A stretch of 64,000 nucleotides of DNA. It comes from Candidatus Viadribacter manganicus. Lineage in GTDB: Bacteria; Pseudomonadota; Alphaproteobacteria; Caulobacterales; Aquidulcibacteraceae. Location: positions 1,116,001 to 1,180,000 of the forward strand of contig NZ_CP013244.1 in assembly GCF_001679665.1 (NCBI RefSeq), written 5' to 3'. Shown here one piece after another: positions 16,575 through 26,074 of this stretch (its first letter is position 1; every line of letters starts with the position of its first letter). The translations under genes were made by a program, and so were the position numbers. Under the pieces are notes generated by a model, which worked only from the letters and a program-made list of their open reading frames with translations, was not told the DNA's origin and did no database searches.

Positions 16575-16575
16575 C

Positions 16576-18690
16576 TCACCCGCTATCTCGTATGCGGACG
16601 CGCACGTGCGCGCTTTGTCCGTCGGCATCCACCACGGTAACATTGTAGAAACCCGGCGCTGCTGGCCGCCAAATCGTTCGGCCGCTCGTGCTTTCCGCAC
16701 CGACGCGCGCACCCTCGGCATACCAAGTCAGCGGCGCACGTCCCCCGCGCGCCGAAAGCGAAAGCCCGCGCGCATCTGCGCCATAATCCAGCACCAACAC
16801 TTCGGCGCCCGACGGGGGAAACAGGATCGACAAATCCTCGCGTTCACCGCCCTCGAACCGCGCCAGGGCCGGTGCAACTGGATCGTGCTGCTCGCGCTCA
16901 TGTTCAGGCGGCGCCGGTGCACCGATGAGATCGAACGCGTCAAACAAGATCGGCAGCGCCTCGCTGCGGCCTGTTGCACCAGGACGCGGCGCACCATCTG
17001 GACGCCCCACCCAAACGCCGATGGCGTATCCATTCGAAACGCCCAACGCCCACGCGTCGCGAAAACCGTAGGAGGTCCCGGTTTTGAATGCGACCTGCGG
17101 CGCGCCTTGCGCCACCGCCGCCGGCACACGTCCGGCCGGATGGGGAGAGCTCGCCAAGATTTCCAGCACGCGCTCTGCTGTCTGAGGACGAACAAAGCGG
17201 CGGCTGAACGAAAGCCCAGCAGCGTCTTCTGTCACCAACGGCCGCGCATCGCCCTCATCACCGAGCGCCGCGTATAATTGCACCAGATCTTCCAGCGTCA
17301 TGCCGACGCCTCCGAGCGCCAGCGCCAGCCCCGGTTCGGAAATAGCACGCCTCGGCATCCGCACCTGCGCGCCCGCACGCGACAATGCCGCCTGAAAGCG
17401 CCCAGCGCCGATCCGCTCCAAAGTCGCCACCGCCGGCAAATTCAACGAATGCCGCAACGCGTCTTCAAGCGTCACATCACCGTGGAAGCGCCGGTCGAAA
17501 TTCTCAGGCAAATACCCACCGAACCGCCTAGGCGCATCGCGCACCAGGGTTTCCGGCGCCGCGATGTTTTCGTCGAACGCAATCGCATACAAGAACGGCT
17601 TCAACGCGGAACCCGGCGAGCGCACAGCGCGGGTCATGTCGATATAGCCGCCCGCCCGCTCACGCCCCGCGCCGCCGACACGTCCGCGCACGGCGCGCCC
17701 ATCGATCTGCACCGCTAGAATAGAGATCTGCGCATCACGCTCCAGCGCGCCGGCGCTCCGCCGCACCAGCGCCTCCAGATCGCGTTGCAACGTTGCATCA
17801 AGCGACGAGCGAACAACGCCGTCACCAAGATTGCGTTGCACCAATTCATAAGCCGCATGCGGGGCAGAATAGGGAAACGGCGATCGCGCCGGAATCGCGC
17901 CTTCCTTGCCCTCTTCAGCGCGGCGGCGATTAATCAGATGCGCGCTTACGAACATGTCGAGCACACGATCGCGCGATGCTCGCGCTGCTTGCGGGTGGCG
18001 GTCCGGCCGCCTCGCTTCAGGCGCCTGCGGCAACGCGATCAATAGCGCCATCTCGGCATCATCCAGCCACTCAGGATCGCGCTGGAAGTACGCCCGCGAA
18101 GCCGCCCGGACACCCTGAAGATTGCCGCCGTAGGGCGCCATGGTCAGATAAGCCGCGAGAATCTCGCGTTTGGACATGCGTGCTTCAATTTGGATCGCAC
18201 GCAATATCTCGATCAGCTTCGATCCAATCGTGCGCGGGCGCGGCTCCAGCAAACGCGCCAACTGCATCGTGATCGTCGAACCGCCCTGCGTCACGCGCCC
18301 GGCGCGTAGGTAAGAAACGCTGGCGCGCGTGAGGGCGATCGGATCGAACCCTGGATGAAACCAAAAGCGTTCATCTTCGATCGCAATCAGGCGCCTTTGA
18401 AACTCCGGATCAATCTCACCCAGCCGTGCCTCAAGCCGCCAGGCGCCATCGCCGGTCGTGAACGCCATCAGCCATTCGCCGTTGTGATCCAGCACAACCG
18501 GCGAGACCTCCCGCACACGCCGCAAAGGCGGCGCAAAGAGGGCGTCGAGTGTGAACAATGTAAGCACCAGCGCGCCAAACATGCTCGCCCACCGTTTGCC
18601 GGCTTTCGAGAGCGGCAACCCAAGCGTCCGCCCCCTCCTCTTGGGAGGAGGGGGTTGGGGGTTAAGGTGAGGCTCGACGGTCAACGTCAT
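16576..18690 (-). CDS. pbpC: Penicillin-binding protein 1C (glycosyltransferase/transpeptidase)
   Basis: A 704-residue bifunctional peptidoglycan synthase. One N-terminal membrane anchor lies at about 35-55. The GT51 domain has [15 protein letters not shown] and [14 protein letters not shown]. The transpeptidase domain has the SxxK motif in [12 protein letters not shown] in RHSLNLPA and KTG in [13 protein letters not shown]. The C-terminal 90 residues form the BiPBP_C beta domain found in PBP1C. The neighbour is the alpha-2-macroglobulin gene, the standard partner of pbpC in many Gram-negatives. The first 25 codons contain a palindromic GA-rich element also found just outside the gene; the true start might be further downstream (for example the Met at residue 37), though that would shorten the anchor. 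Confidence 0.94.
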   Translation of the reverse strand: MTLTVEPHLNPQPPPPKRRGRTLGLPLSKAGKRWASMFGALVLTLFTLDALFAPPLRRVREVSPVVLDHNGEWLMAFTTGDGAWRLEARLGEIDPEFQRRLIAIEDERFWFHPGFDPIALTRASVSYLRAGRVTQGGSTITMQLARLLEPRPRTIGSKLIEILRAIQIEARMSKREILAAYLTMAPYGGNLQGVRAASRAYFQRDPEWLDDAEMALLIALPQAPEARRPDRHPQAARASRDRVLDMFVSAHLINRRRAEEGKEGAIPARSPFPYSAPHAAYELVQRNLGDGVVRSSLDATLQRDLEALVRRSAGALERDAQISILAVQIDGRAVRGRVGGAGRERAGGYIDMTRAVRSPGSALKPFLYAIAFDENIAAPETLVRDAPRRFGGYLPENFDRRFHGDVTLEDALRHSLNLPAVATLERIGAGRFQAALSRAGAQVRMPRRAISEPGLALALGGVGMTLEDLVQLYAALGDEGDARPLVTEDAAGLSFSRRFVRPQTAERVLEILASSPHPAGRVPAAVAQGAPQVAFKTGTSYGFRDAWALGVSNGYAIGVWVGRPDGAPRPGATGRSEALPILFDAFDLIGAPAPPEHEREQHDPVAPALARFEGGEREDLSILFPPSGAEVLVLDYGADARGLSLSARGGRAPLTWYAEGARVGAESTSGRTIWRPAAPGFYNVTVVDADGQSAHVRVRIRDSG
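18631..18654. repeat. GA-rich palindromic element, copy within pbpC 5' end
   Basis: CCCCCTCCTC/GAGGAGGGGG with a 4-base loop. A sister copy is at 18737-18758. Such elements are usually intergenic; here it encodes a PPPPKRRGR stretch near the N-terminus of PBP1C. Confidence 0.65.
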
Positions 18691-18736
18691 GGCTGTTTGA
18701 AACTTGCAGAGAACGGGGCTTCACCCCGCCCTCTGC

Positions 18737-18758
18737 CCCCTCCTCTCAAGAGGAGGGG
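18737..18758. repeat. GA-rich palindromic element, intergenic copy
   Basis: CCCCTCCTCT/AGAGGAGGGG with a 2-base spacer, between the alpha-2-macroglobulin stop (18766) and pbpC start (18690). Nearly the same as the element at 18631-18654. Confidence 0.65.
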
Positions 18759-18765
18759 AATTTGA

Positions 18766-21700
18766 TCAACTCCGCGGCGCGATTACGATGGCGCCAGTGC
18801 TGGTCCGCGCCATGACGCCTGGGCGATACATGTCCTCGACCTGCGCCGCCGGCATTGTATAGCGGCCCGGCGTCACCGCGCGCGCAATGTAAGCGTAGCG
18901 GAACTGGCCACGCAGATTGGCCGAAGCAACGAAACGATCGTCACGCATCTCTTGCACTTGCGTGTAGGTGATCGAACCAATCCAAGAGAATGGCCCGCTG
19001 CGCACTGTGCCGTCATAGTTCGTACCGCCCGCGCCATCGCTGGGATTGAGCAGCGTCTCAATCTCAAGTCCGGCCGGCAACAGATCGACGACGACAGTCG
19101 GGAAGTTGCGCGCACCTTCTGGCTGCCCCGAAAGCACAACCACAACCCGATCGCCCTGACGGATCGAGTCCAGATCGGCGAGCGACCCATCGAGACGATA
19201 GATCGTCTTACTCACCTGGTAACCCGCCTGCATCGAAGGGGGCGCTTCGCGTGGAGCGCCCGAAAGCGCCATCGTTCGCCACACCGGTCCGCGCGCCGCA
19301 TTGCGGAACACGAGACCTGCCGCGAGTTGCTGCGCGGACGCCATCGTGCGGCGCGTCGCCAACGCCTCGCCATTCAGCGTCACGTTCACCGGACCCGCGC
19401 GCTCCTGCAGCGAGTTTGCCGCGAGCAGCAGCTGCACTTGCTCTTGAGTCATCAGTTCGCCCGCATCCGGCGCATCACGCTCAAGGCGCCGCCGCAAGCG
19501 ATCGACCAGCTCGGTCTCACCCGCTTCCCCAGCCAATGCCAGCACACCAGCCAAATCGCGCAATGGCGTTTGATACCAGTCACCAGTGTTGCGATAGCCA
19601 AGCGCCTGCTCGGCCAACCGGAATGCATTACGCGAGCGCGCCCGATCGCCCATATGCGCCAGCGCCGCCGCGATCTGCGCCCGCGCCAGAGGCGAAGGCT
19701 CGTTTGCGAGGCGGTTATCGTGGAAGTAGCGGAGCTGACCGATATCGGCCTCACCCGCCTTCGCCAGCACATAGAGCGCATAAGCGGCGGCGCGTGAACG
19801 CAACAACTCGGTTGTGTCGTTCGAGCCCGGCCAACGATAGACCTCGAACTCATAACGCACTGAGCCGAAATCGTTCAGCCGCGCCACACGCCGCAACGCG
19901 CCATAGGCTTGCTGCATGGGTTGACGCGGCACCGCATAGCCCGCCCGTTGCGCACGCAACAGGAAGTCTGTCGCGTATGCACCGAGCCATGGCGAAGCGT
20001 TGCCGTCACCGGAACTCCAGAGTCCGAACGAACCATCCGGGGCCTGGCGATCGAGCAATTGCGTCGCCGCTTCCTGGATGCGGCGACGAATGCGCGGGTC
20101 GGCCGCGCGGTTCGTCTCCGCCGCCAGCGAGTTATAGTAGAGCAGCGGCATCGCCACCGAGGTCAGCTGCTCGGTGCAGCCGTATGGGTAACGATAAAGC
20201 GAATCCAGCAGCGGCGCCGGATCAATGCCGGCCAGGTTCGAGAACGAGATCAACGCCTGTGCGCTGGGCTGGAAGCCAGCCAACGCATCGGACGGCGCCC
20301 GCCACTGCGCACCCGCCACTTGCGGCTCGGTTCGTGTGACCGTGATCGGCAAGAACGGCGCACGCGATTGAATGTTGTAGGTGCGATCAACCGGCGTGAA
20401 GCCTTGGGGGCCTTCAAGACGCAGTCTGATTTCGCCAACACCCAAGCCGCCACCCGTAATCGGGATCAGCGCCGTTTGCCGGTTGCCACGCGTTAGGTTG
20501 AAGCGTCGCGGCGCGCTTTGGATCTGCGCCGTCTGCGAACCGCTCACCGTCACCGTATAGGCGCCGTTCGGCCCCTCAACGTTGTCGATGTTCAACGCAC
20601 CCTGCGCCTGATCCCCCGGCGCAAGGAAGCGCGGCAAGATCAGTTCAGCCACCACCGGATCGCGCACGAGGACCTGTTCGGCATCCTGACCCAGCGCGTT
20701 CTCGCTCCAGGCCACCGCCATCAAGCGCAGCGTGCCGTTAAAGTCCGGAATGTCGATCGGGATCATGGCCCGCCCGCCACGCACTTCGACGATGTCGGAA
20801 TAGAGCGAAACTGTTCGCGTCGGCACGACCGTGAGGCCTTCGCCGCCAAGAGAGTCACCACCCTGGCGCGGCGTTGCCGGCGCGCCGAGGTTCGGATTGA
20901 GCAAGCGCCCGTAGTCGTCGCGGAGCTGAACACCTAGCGCACGCCGGCCGAAGAAGTAGTCGACCGGGTTCGGGCTATCGTACTTAGTGATGTTGAGAAT
21001 GCCCTCATCCACCAACGCGATTGCAACCCGCACGCGTTCGCCGGCGCCGCCGCCACGCACGCGCACCGGCACTTCGATATGCGTCCGTGGCCGAACGTTC
21101 TGCAGGCCTTCGCCCGCTTCGACCGTGAGCGTGCGGCCACCCATATCGACCGGCACATACGCAACGCCGATTGCGCGGCGCGGCACAGGCAGGTTCACAG
21201 GGTCGCGCGGCGTCATCACGGTCACGAGCACGTATGCGCCCGAGCCCCAATCGGCCGTAACCGGCAGGTCAATTGTCGCGCCGTCGGTTCCAACGCGAAC
21301 CGTCCGCGTCTCGATGACACGATCCGTCGCAACAACGATTTGCGCCTCGCCAGCGTATGGCGGGCGGATTTGCACGCGAGCACGCGCGCCAGGACGCGTC
21401 GGATCAGTCGGCGCAACAACGCTGACCATGTCCGGCGTAGAATCATCGTCAGCGGGGCCACCCCAACCAACGCCGAAGCGCTGCGCGGCGACGATATCGT
21501 CGCCACGACGCAAGATCAGACGATACGAGCCCGAACGCAGACCTTCTTCGGAAATCCGCAACGGCTGGTTGGCGCCAACATCGGCCGTCGCGCCATCAAC
21601 CGGAATATCCCGACCCGTACGGCGCCAGCGCCATTGGCCGCCATCTAGATACCAATCGTAGTTCCAGTCTTCTCGAACAATCTGCCACTGCACGCCGCGC

Positions 21701-23796
21701 ACAGCCACGCGTTGGCCGTTCGCATTGAGTGCAATCACATCATAACCGACCACCTCGCCTGCTCCGGCGCGCCGGTTCTCGAACGTCGGCTTCATGCCGA
21801 GATAGATGTCATTCAAACGCACCGGCACGGTGAAGCTCTCACGCACGACACGCCCGCCCGGATCCGCAACGCTCGCAATCATACGCGCGCGCAGCGGCAA
21901 AGTTGTCTGCGGTTCGTCCGGCAGCTGGAAGGAAAGCTGCGCAGCGCCGGTTCCGTCCGTCACTGTCCCTGGGAGCTGGAAGAAGCGCTCGTCAAAGCTC
22001 TCATCCGCAACGCCGAACGCGTACCCTGCTTGCTCTGGGAACGGCGTTGGATCGATCATCAGCCGGCCTTCGGATTCCACGGCAAGCCCCGAGCCCGGTG
22101 CGCCGTAGAGGAAATCAGCCTGCACGTTGATCGGACGCGATTGCCCGCGACGCAGCACGTCTTCACTGGCTTCGATCCGCACGCGCAGCCGTTCCGGCAC
22201 AAAATCTTCAACCGACCAGCTCACGCTGCCGGCCATTTCCTCTTGGCCGTCCACAAGGAGCTGCGCGCTCCAGACGCCGCGCGGCGACGAACGATCAAGG
22301 TCGATGTTCTTGGCGATCGCACCCGCATCGACCGCCTCCGTCATCCGGATACGGCGCGCTTCAGTGCCGTTCGGACGATAGACCACCAGCGTCGATTGGC
22401 GGTTTGAAATGGCGCGTCCAACTTGGTCGCGGATCAGGCCGATCAAACGCACCCGCTCGCCCGGTCGATAGATACCGCGCTCCGTATAAAGATACGCGTC
22501 GACATCACCAGGCGTTGCGCGCCCATCCACACCGCGATCGGAAAGATCGAGGCTCGGGCGTTGTAGGTCGAGCGCCGCGAAGTCACCCTCTGCGCCATAC
22601 GCCATCACGTAACGCGCGCGCGCCGGGCCGTCGCCGTTCACCAGCGCATCGTTGAAATGCACACGTCCGTCGCGATCAGTGCGCGTGCGCGCCAGTTCTT
22701 CGTTGTTCTCCGCGATAAGCGTCAGCGTCACGTTGCTCATCGGCCGCGCCGTGCGCAAAGAGCGCACGACAACGTCAAGACCAGTCGCGCCCGAGAAGCT
22801 CTGCAGAGCCATGTCAGTGTAGAGGATCCAGCGATATGACGAGGCGACGGACTCGTTGTCGCCATCGCCGCGCTGACCAGCGCTTGGCGAAACGTCGCGA
22901 ACCTTCACGACGTACGCGCCGGGCCGAAGCTCGCGCAGGGCGCCCGCCAGCGAAAATACGGTCGTCACCGCGTCATTGCGCACGCGCGTATCGACGTCGA
23001 TTTCGCCCTTATAAACGGAAACGCCTACGTTTTCGCCGGCGCCGTTGAAGCTCCAATAGTTCCAGCCACCCTCTTCGTTGTTTTCACCTTGCTCCAATTG
23101 ATACTGGGACAAAATGCGATCAGGGACACGCAGCACTTCAACTTCCAGGCGCGAGACGTTGACGGTTTCGATCGCAATGCCGTCAGCTTCCGAACGTGGC
23201 AGGATCACGCCGCCGCCCGCAAAGCCGACGTAAGCTGGGCGATCGCCGAAGGTCAGCGTGAAGTTTTCGTCGTACTCAGTGCGCTCGCCAGTCTGCGAGG
23301 GCAGGCCTTGGCGGATCGTAACTTGCCGTTCCGGCTCAAGCGGCAATCCGCCCAAGCACAAAAGATTGCCGGACACATCGACTTGGAACGGCGCAACCGG
23401 ATCGAGAGAAATATAGTCAGCAAAGTTGACCGACGGATCGGTCGAGAGATTTTGTGAAAACTCCAAGCACGCGCGCGGCTCGGGTCTGTTCATCTCCGCC
23501 CGCAAGCGTACGAATGCCATGCCATCGACTTGCGGCAGACCCGCGCGTGGCGCGTTACCACCGCGCGCCGTCCCGCCAGCGCCAATCGAGCCGAGTTGTG
23601 CAAACTCAAACGCAGGCGCACCAAGCGAAACACGCCCGAGCACAGCGCCACCCCAAAGGCCGACAAGCAACGCCATTGACGTTGCGAGCACAGTGGTGCG
23701 GTGCGTAACCGCCCAATCGCGCGCCGGCGCAACCCAAGACCAATTCCACTTCCGCGGATCGACACGCTCCGCGAGCGATTTCCAATCGAAGGCCAT
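18766..23796 (-). CDS. Bacterial alpha-2-macroglobulin (thioester-containing protease inhibitor)
   Basis: A 1676-residue envelope protein that traps proteases in the periplasm. An N-terminal membrane anchor lies at about 35-55 (TTVLATSMALLVGLWGG); no lipobox is seen, unlike E. coli YfhM. The body is a series of MG beta domains, including RPGERVRLIGLIRDQVGR. The thioester motif CTEQ is present in YPYGCTEQLTSVAMPLLYY, so it is a thioester-type (not thioester-less) member. It is followed by the alpha/alpha toroid (thioester domain) and a C-terminal receptor-like domain. It lies upstream of pbpC with a 75-base gap, the usual pairing, in which PBP1C is thought to repair a wall damaged by invading enzymes. 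Confidence 0.93.
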   Translation of the reverse strand: MAFDWKSLAERVDPRKWNWSWVAPARDWAVTHRTTVLATSMALLVGLWGGAVLGRVSLGAPAFEFAQLGSIGAGGTARGGNAPRAGLPQVDGMAFVRLRAEMNRPEPRACLEFSQNLSTDPSVNFADYISLDPVAPFQVDVSGNLLCLGGLPLEPERQVTIRQGLPSQTGERTEYDENFTLTFGDRPAYVGFAGGGVILPRSEADGIAIETVNVSRLEVEVLRVPDRILSQYQLEQGENNEEGGWNYWSFNGAGENVGVSVYKGEIDVDTRVRNDAVTTVFSLAGALRELRPGAYVVKVRDVSPSAGQRGDGDNESVASSYRWILYTDMALQSFSGATGLDVVVRSLRTARPMSNVTLTLIAENNEELARTRTDRDGRVHFNDALVNGDGPARARYVMAYGAEGDFAALDLQRPSLDLSDRGVDGRATPGDVDAYLYTERGIYRPGERVRLIGLIRDQVGRAISNRQSTLVVYRPNGTEARRIRMTEAVDAGAIAKNIDLDRSSPRGVWSAQLLVDGQEEMAGSVSWSVEDFVPERLRVRIEASEDVLRRGQSRPINVQADFLYGAPGSGLAVESEGRLMIDPTPFPEQAGYAFGVADESFDERFFQLPGTVTDGTGAAQLSFQLPDEPQTTLPLRARMIASVADPGGRVVRESFTVPVRLNDIYLGMKPTFENRRAGAGEVVGYDVIALNANGQRVAVRGVQWQIVREDWNYDWYLDGGQWRWRRTGRDIPVDGATADVGANQPLRISEEGLRSGSYRLILRRGDDIVAAQRFGVGWGGPADDDSTPDMVSVVAPTDPTRPGARARVQIRPPYAGEAQIVVATDRVIETRTVRVGTDGATIDLPVTADWGSGAYVLVTVMTPRDPVNLPVPRRAIGVAYVPVDMGGRTLTVEAGEGLQNVRPRTHIEVPVRVRGGGAGERVRVAIALVDEGILNITKYDSPNPVDYFFGRRALGVQLRDDYGRLLNPNLGAPATPRQGGDSLGGEGLTVVPTRTVSLYSDIVEVRGGRAMIPIDIPDFNGTLRLMAVAWSENALGQDAEQVLVRDPVVAELILPRFLAPGDQAQGALNIDNVEGPNGAYTVTVSGSQTAQIQSAPRRFNLTRGNRQTALIPITGGGLGVGEIRLRLEGPQGFTPVDRTYNIQSRAPFLPITVTRTEPQVAGAQWRAPSDALAGFQPSAQALISFSNLAGIDPAPLLDSLYRYPYGCTEQLTSVAMPLLYYNSLAAETNRAADPRIRRRIQEAATQLLDRQAPDGSFGLWSSGDGNASPWLGAYATDFLLRAQRAGYAVPRQPMQQAYGALRRVARLNDFGSVRYEFEVYRWPGSNDTTELLRSRAAAYALYVLAKAGEADIGQLRYFHDNRLANEPSPLARAQIAAALAHMGDRARSRNAFRLAEQALGYRNTGDWYQTPLRDLAGVLALAGEAGETELVDRLRRRLERDAPDAGELMTQEQVQLLLAANSLQERAGPVNVTLNGEALATRRTMASAQQLAAGLVFRNAARGPVWRTMALSGAPREAPPSMQAGYQVSKTIYRLDGSLADLDSIRQGDRVVVVLSGQPEGARNFPTVVVDLLPAGLEIETLLNPSDGAGGTNYDGTVRSGPFSWIGSITYTQVQEMRDDRFVASANLRGQFRYAYIARAVTPGRYTMPAAQVEDMYRPGVMARTSTGAIVIAPRS

Positions 23797-23988
23797 GTCG
23801 CGCGTCTCCCGTCCCGGCTGGGGTCAGCATCATGCTTGCCCGAGGCTCGCGCACCCAGCAAGTGACCATTAAATTCCGGCAAAGTTTAGTTCGGCGCTGC
23901 TGTTGCTCACCGCGAGGCGACGTGTTTCAACACTCGCAATCAAAAATGACGCTGGCGGCGCCTTTGCAGCCAAGCGCGGGAGGAACTG
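23797..23988. promoter_or_regulatory. Divergent intergenic region
   Basis: 192 bases between the alpha-2-macroglobulin and acyl-CoA synthetase genes. Promoters for both should lie here. No repeat, RNA or small gene could be supported. Confidence 0.4.
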
Positions 23989-25734
23989 ATGACCGACGGC
24001 GCAAAGCCCGCCTTTCCAGCGATGTCTATTGAGCAGGCGCACGCGCTTTTAACTGCGCCCGGCTCGCCGCTTGAGGTTGGCGAAGAGGAAGTGCGCGGCA
24101 TCCGTATGAAAGTATGGAAGAACGCCCCTCCGACGCTGCGGGAAATTTATGCCGCCGGCGCCGCCTTCGGCGCGCGCGATCACCTCGTTTTTGAAAACGA
24201 GCGCGCAACTGTCGCCGCCTTTCAGGCCGCCGCGAACAAATTCGCCCACCAACTCATCGCCGATGGCGTAAAGCCCGGTGATCGCGTGGCCCTCATCATG
24301 CGCAACTTGCCAGAATGGCCGGTGGCGTTTTGGGGCGCGGTTCTCGCTGGGGCAATCGTCACCCCCCTAAACGCGTGGTGGACAGGACCCGAGCTTGAGT
24401 ACGGCCTCAAGAACTCCGGCTCATCCCTCGCGATCATGGATGTCGAACGTTATGAGCGCGTCCGCGAGCATCTCGATAACTGCCCTGATCTCAAAAAAAT
24501 CTACGTCTCGCGGTCTAAGGAAGAAATCGCCGACCCACGCATCGAACGACTTGAGACCATTGTCGGCACAACAGCCGACTGGGCCTCGATCCCCGCCAAC
24601 GCTCCACCGGCCATCGCGACCAAGGCCGATGACGATGTCGCCATCTTCTACACCTCAGGCACGACGGGAAACCCAAAAGGCGCGGTGATTTCTCATCGCA
24701 ACATCATCTCCAACATGCTGAACGCCATGTCGGCGCAAGCGCGCGCATTCCTGCGCCGCGGCGAAGCTCCGCCTGCGCCGGATCCAAACGGTCCGCAGCG
24801 CTCGTTCCTGATCTCGGTGCCATTTTTTCACGCCACCGGCTGCTTCGCGATCATGATCCCGGCCATGTTGACGGGAAATAAGATCGTCATGCAGCGCCGT
24901 TGGGATGTCGATCAAGCGCTACCGCTCATGGAGAAGGAGCGCATCACGCACTTCGGCGGCGTGCCAACGATCGCGTGGCAAGTGCTCGAACACCCGAAGA
25001 TCAATGACTACGACCTCTCATCCATCGAAGGCGTTTCCTATGGCGGCGCACCCGCCGCGCCGGAACTCGTGAACCGCATCAAAGCACGCTTCCCAAGCGC
25101 TCAACCCGGCCAAGGCTGGGGCATGACCGAAACCTCCGCGACTGCGGTCTCAAACGGCTCGGAAGACTACATGCGTAAGCCCGCCTCTACCGGCGTGCCA
25201 TCAGCGACAGGCGAAGCAAAGATCGTCTCGCTTGAAGGCCAAGAGCTGCCACGCGGCGAAGTCGGTGAGCTTTGGTACAAGGGCCCGATTGTCGTGCGCG
25301 GTTATTGGCAAAACGAAAAAGCCACCAAAGAAACTTTCATCGACGGCTGGATCAAAACCGGCGACCTCGCGAAGATCGACGACGAGGGCTTCATCTATAT
25401 CGTCGACCGCGCCAAGGACATGCTGATCCGCGGCGGCGAGAACATCTACTGCGTCGAAGTCGAGAACGCGCTTTACGATCACCCAGCAGTCATGGACGCG
25501 GCGGTCGTCGGCAAGCCGCACATGCAGCTCGGCGAAGAGCCGCTCGCCGTTGTGCACTTGAAGCCAGGCACGTCAGCGACAAGCGAAGAGCTGCGTCATC
25601 ACTGCGCGCAGAAGATCGCCGCCTTCAAGGTGCCGGTCGAAGTTCTGTTCTGGCCCGAGACGTTGCCGCGCAACGCCAACGGCAAGATCATGAAGAGCGA
25701 ACTGAAAAAGCAGATCGAGAACCCGCAGTTCTGA
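23989..25734 (+). CDS. Acyl-CoA synthetase (class I adenylate-forming enzyme)
   Basis: A 581-residue cytoplasmic ligase that activates a carboxylic acid with ATP and CoA. Motifs are complete: YTSGTTGNPKGA (P-loop-like A3), GWGMTETSA (A5), TGDLAKIDDEGFIYIVDRAKD (A7/A8 hinge, read in two parts) and the catalytic Lys in PRNANGKIMKSEL (A10). The start has a clean GGGAGGAAC ribosome site. Long or medium-chain fatty acids are likely substrates given the length and the RGGENIYCVEVE segment, but this is not certain. Downstream genes lie on the same strand. Confidence 0.92.
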   Translation: MTDGAKPAFPAMSIEQAHALLTAPGSPLEVGEEEVRGIRMKVWKNAPPTLREIYAAGAAFGARDHLVFENERATVAAFQAAANKFAHQLIADGVKPGDRVALIMRNLPEWPVAFWGAVLAGAIVTPLNAWWTGPELEYGLKNSGSSLAIMDVERYERVREHLDNCPDLKKIYVSRSKEEIADPRIERLETIVGTTADWASIPANAPPAIATKADDDVAIFYTSGTTGNPKGAVISHRNIISNMLNAMSAQARAFLRRGEAPPAPDPNGPQRSFLISVPFFHATGCFAIMIPAMLTGNKIVMQRRWDVDQALPLMEKERITHFGGVPTIAWQVLEHPKINDYDLSSIEGVSYGGAPAAPELVNRIKARFPSAQPGQGWGMTETSATAVSNGSEDYMRKPASTGVPSATGEAKIVSLEGQELPRGEVGELWYKGPIVVRGYWQNEKATKETFIDGWIKTGDLAKIDDEGFIYIVDRAKDMLIRGGENIYCVEVENALYDHPAVMDAAVVGKPHMQLGEEPLAVVHLKPGTSATSEELRHHCAQKIAAFKVPVEVLFWPETLPRNANGKIMKSELKKQIENPQF

Positions 25735-25789
25735 TTGGCCTTGAAATACCCCCCGCAAAGCGCAAGTTGAGCGGGAGGAGACCTCGCCC

Positions 25790-26035
25790 ATGACCAAGAT
25801 TATCTATGAGATCGTCCGCCACGATGGCGGCTGGGCGTTCAAGCTCGACGGCACACTATCGAACACCTACGCGACGCACGACGCCGCCTACAACGCCGCC
25901 AAGCGCGTCGCCATCGAGCAGATGCGACCCGGCGAAACCGCGGGGATTTCGTGGGAAGACGAACGCGGCCGTTGGCACGACGAAATCTCTCCCGGCGATG
26001 ACCGTCCTGAAATCGGCATCGTCGACAACACCTGA
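25790..26035 (+). CDS. Small DUF2188-like protein
   Basis: An 81-residue soluble protein: IVRHDGGWAFKLDG, then THDAAYNAAKRVA and GISWEDERGRWHDE. This is the strand-strand-helix layout of DUF2188, where a residue reading like HP.GGWAV and a helix with A..AA recur. GGGAGGAG lies at an ideal distance upstream. It may be a member of a general stress set; no function is known. Confidence 0.7.
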   Translation: MTKIIYEIVRHDGGWAFKLDGTLSNTYATHDAAYNAAKRVAIEQMRPGETAGISWEDERGRWHDEISPGDDRPEIGIVDNT

Positions 26036-26074
26036 GGCTAACGCCTTTTCGGACACCTGCGCAGGACTAGCGTC

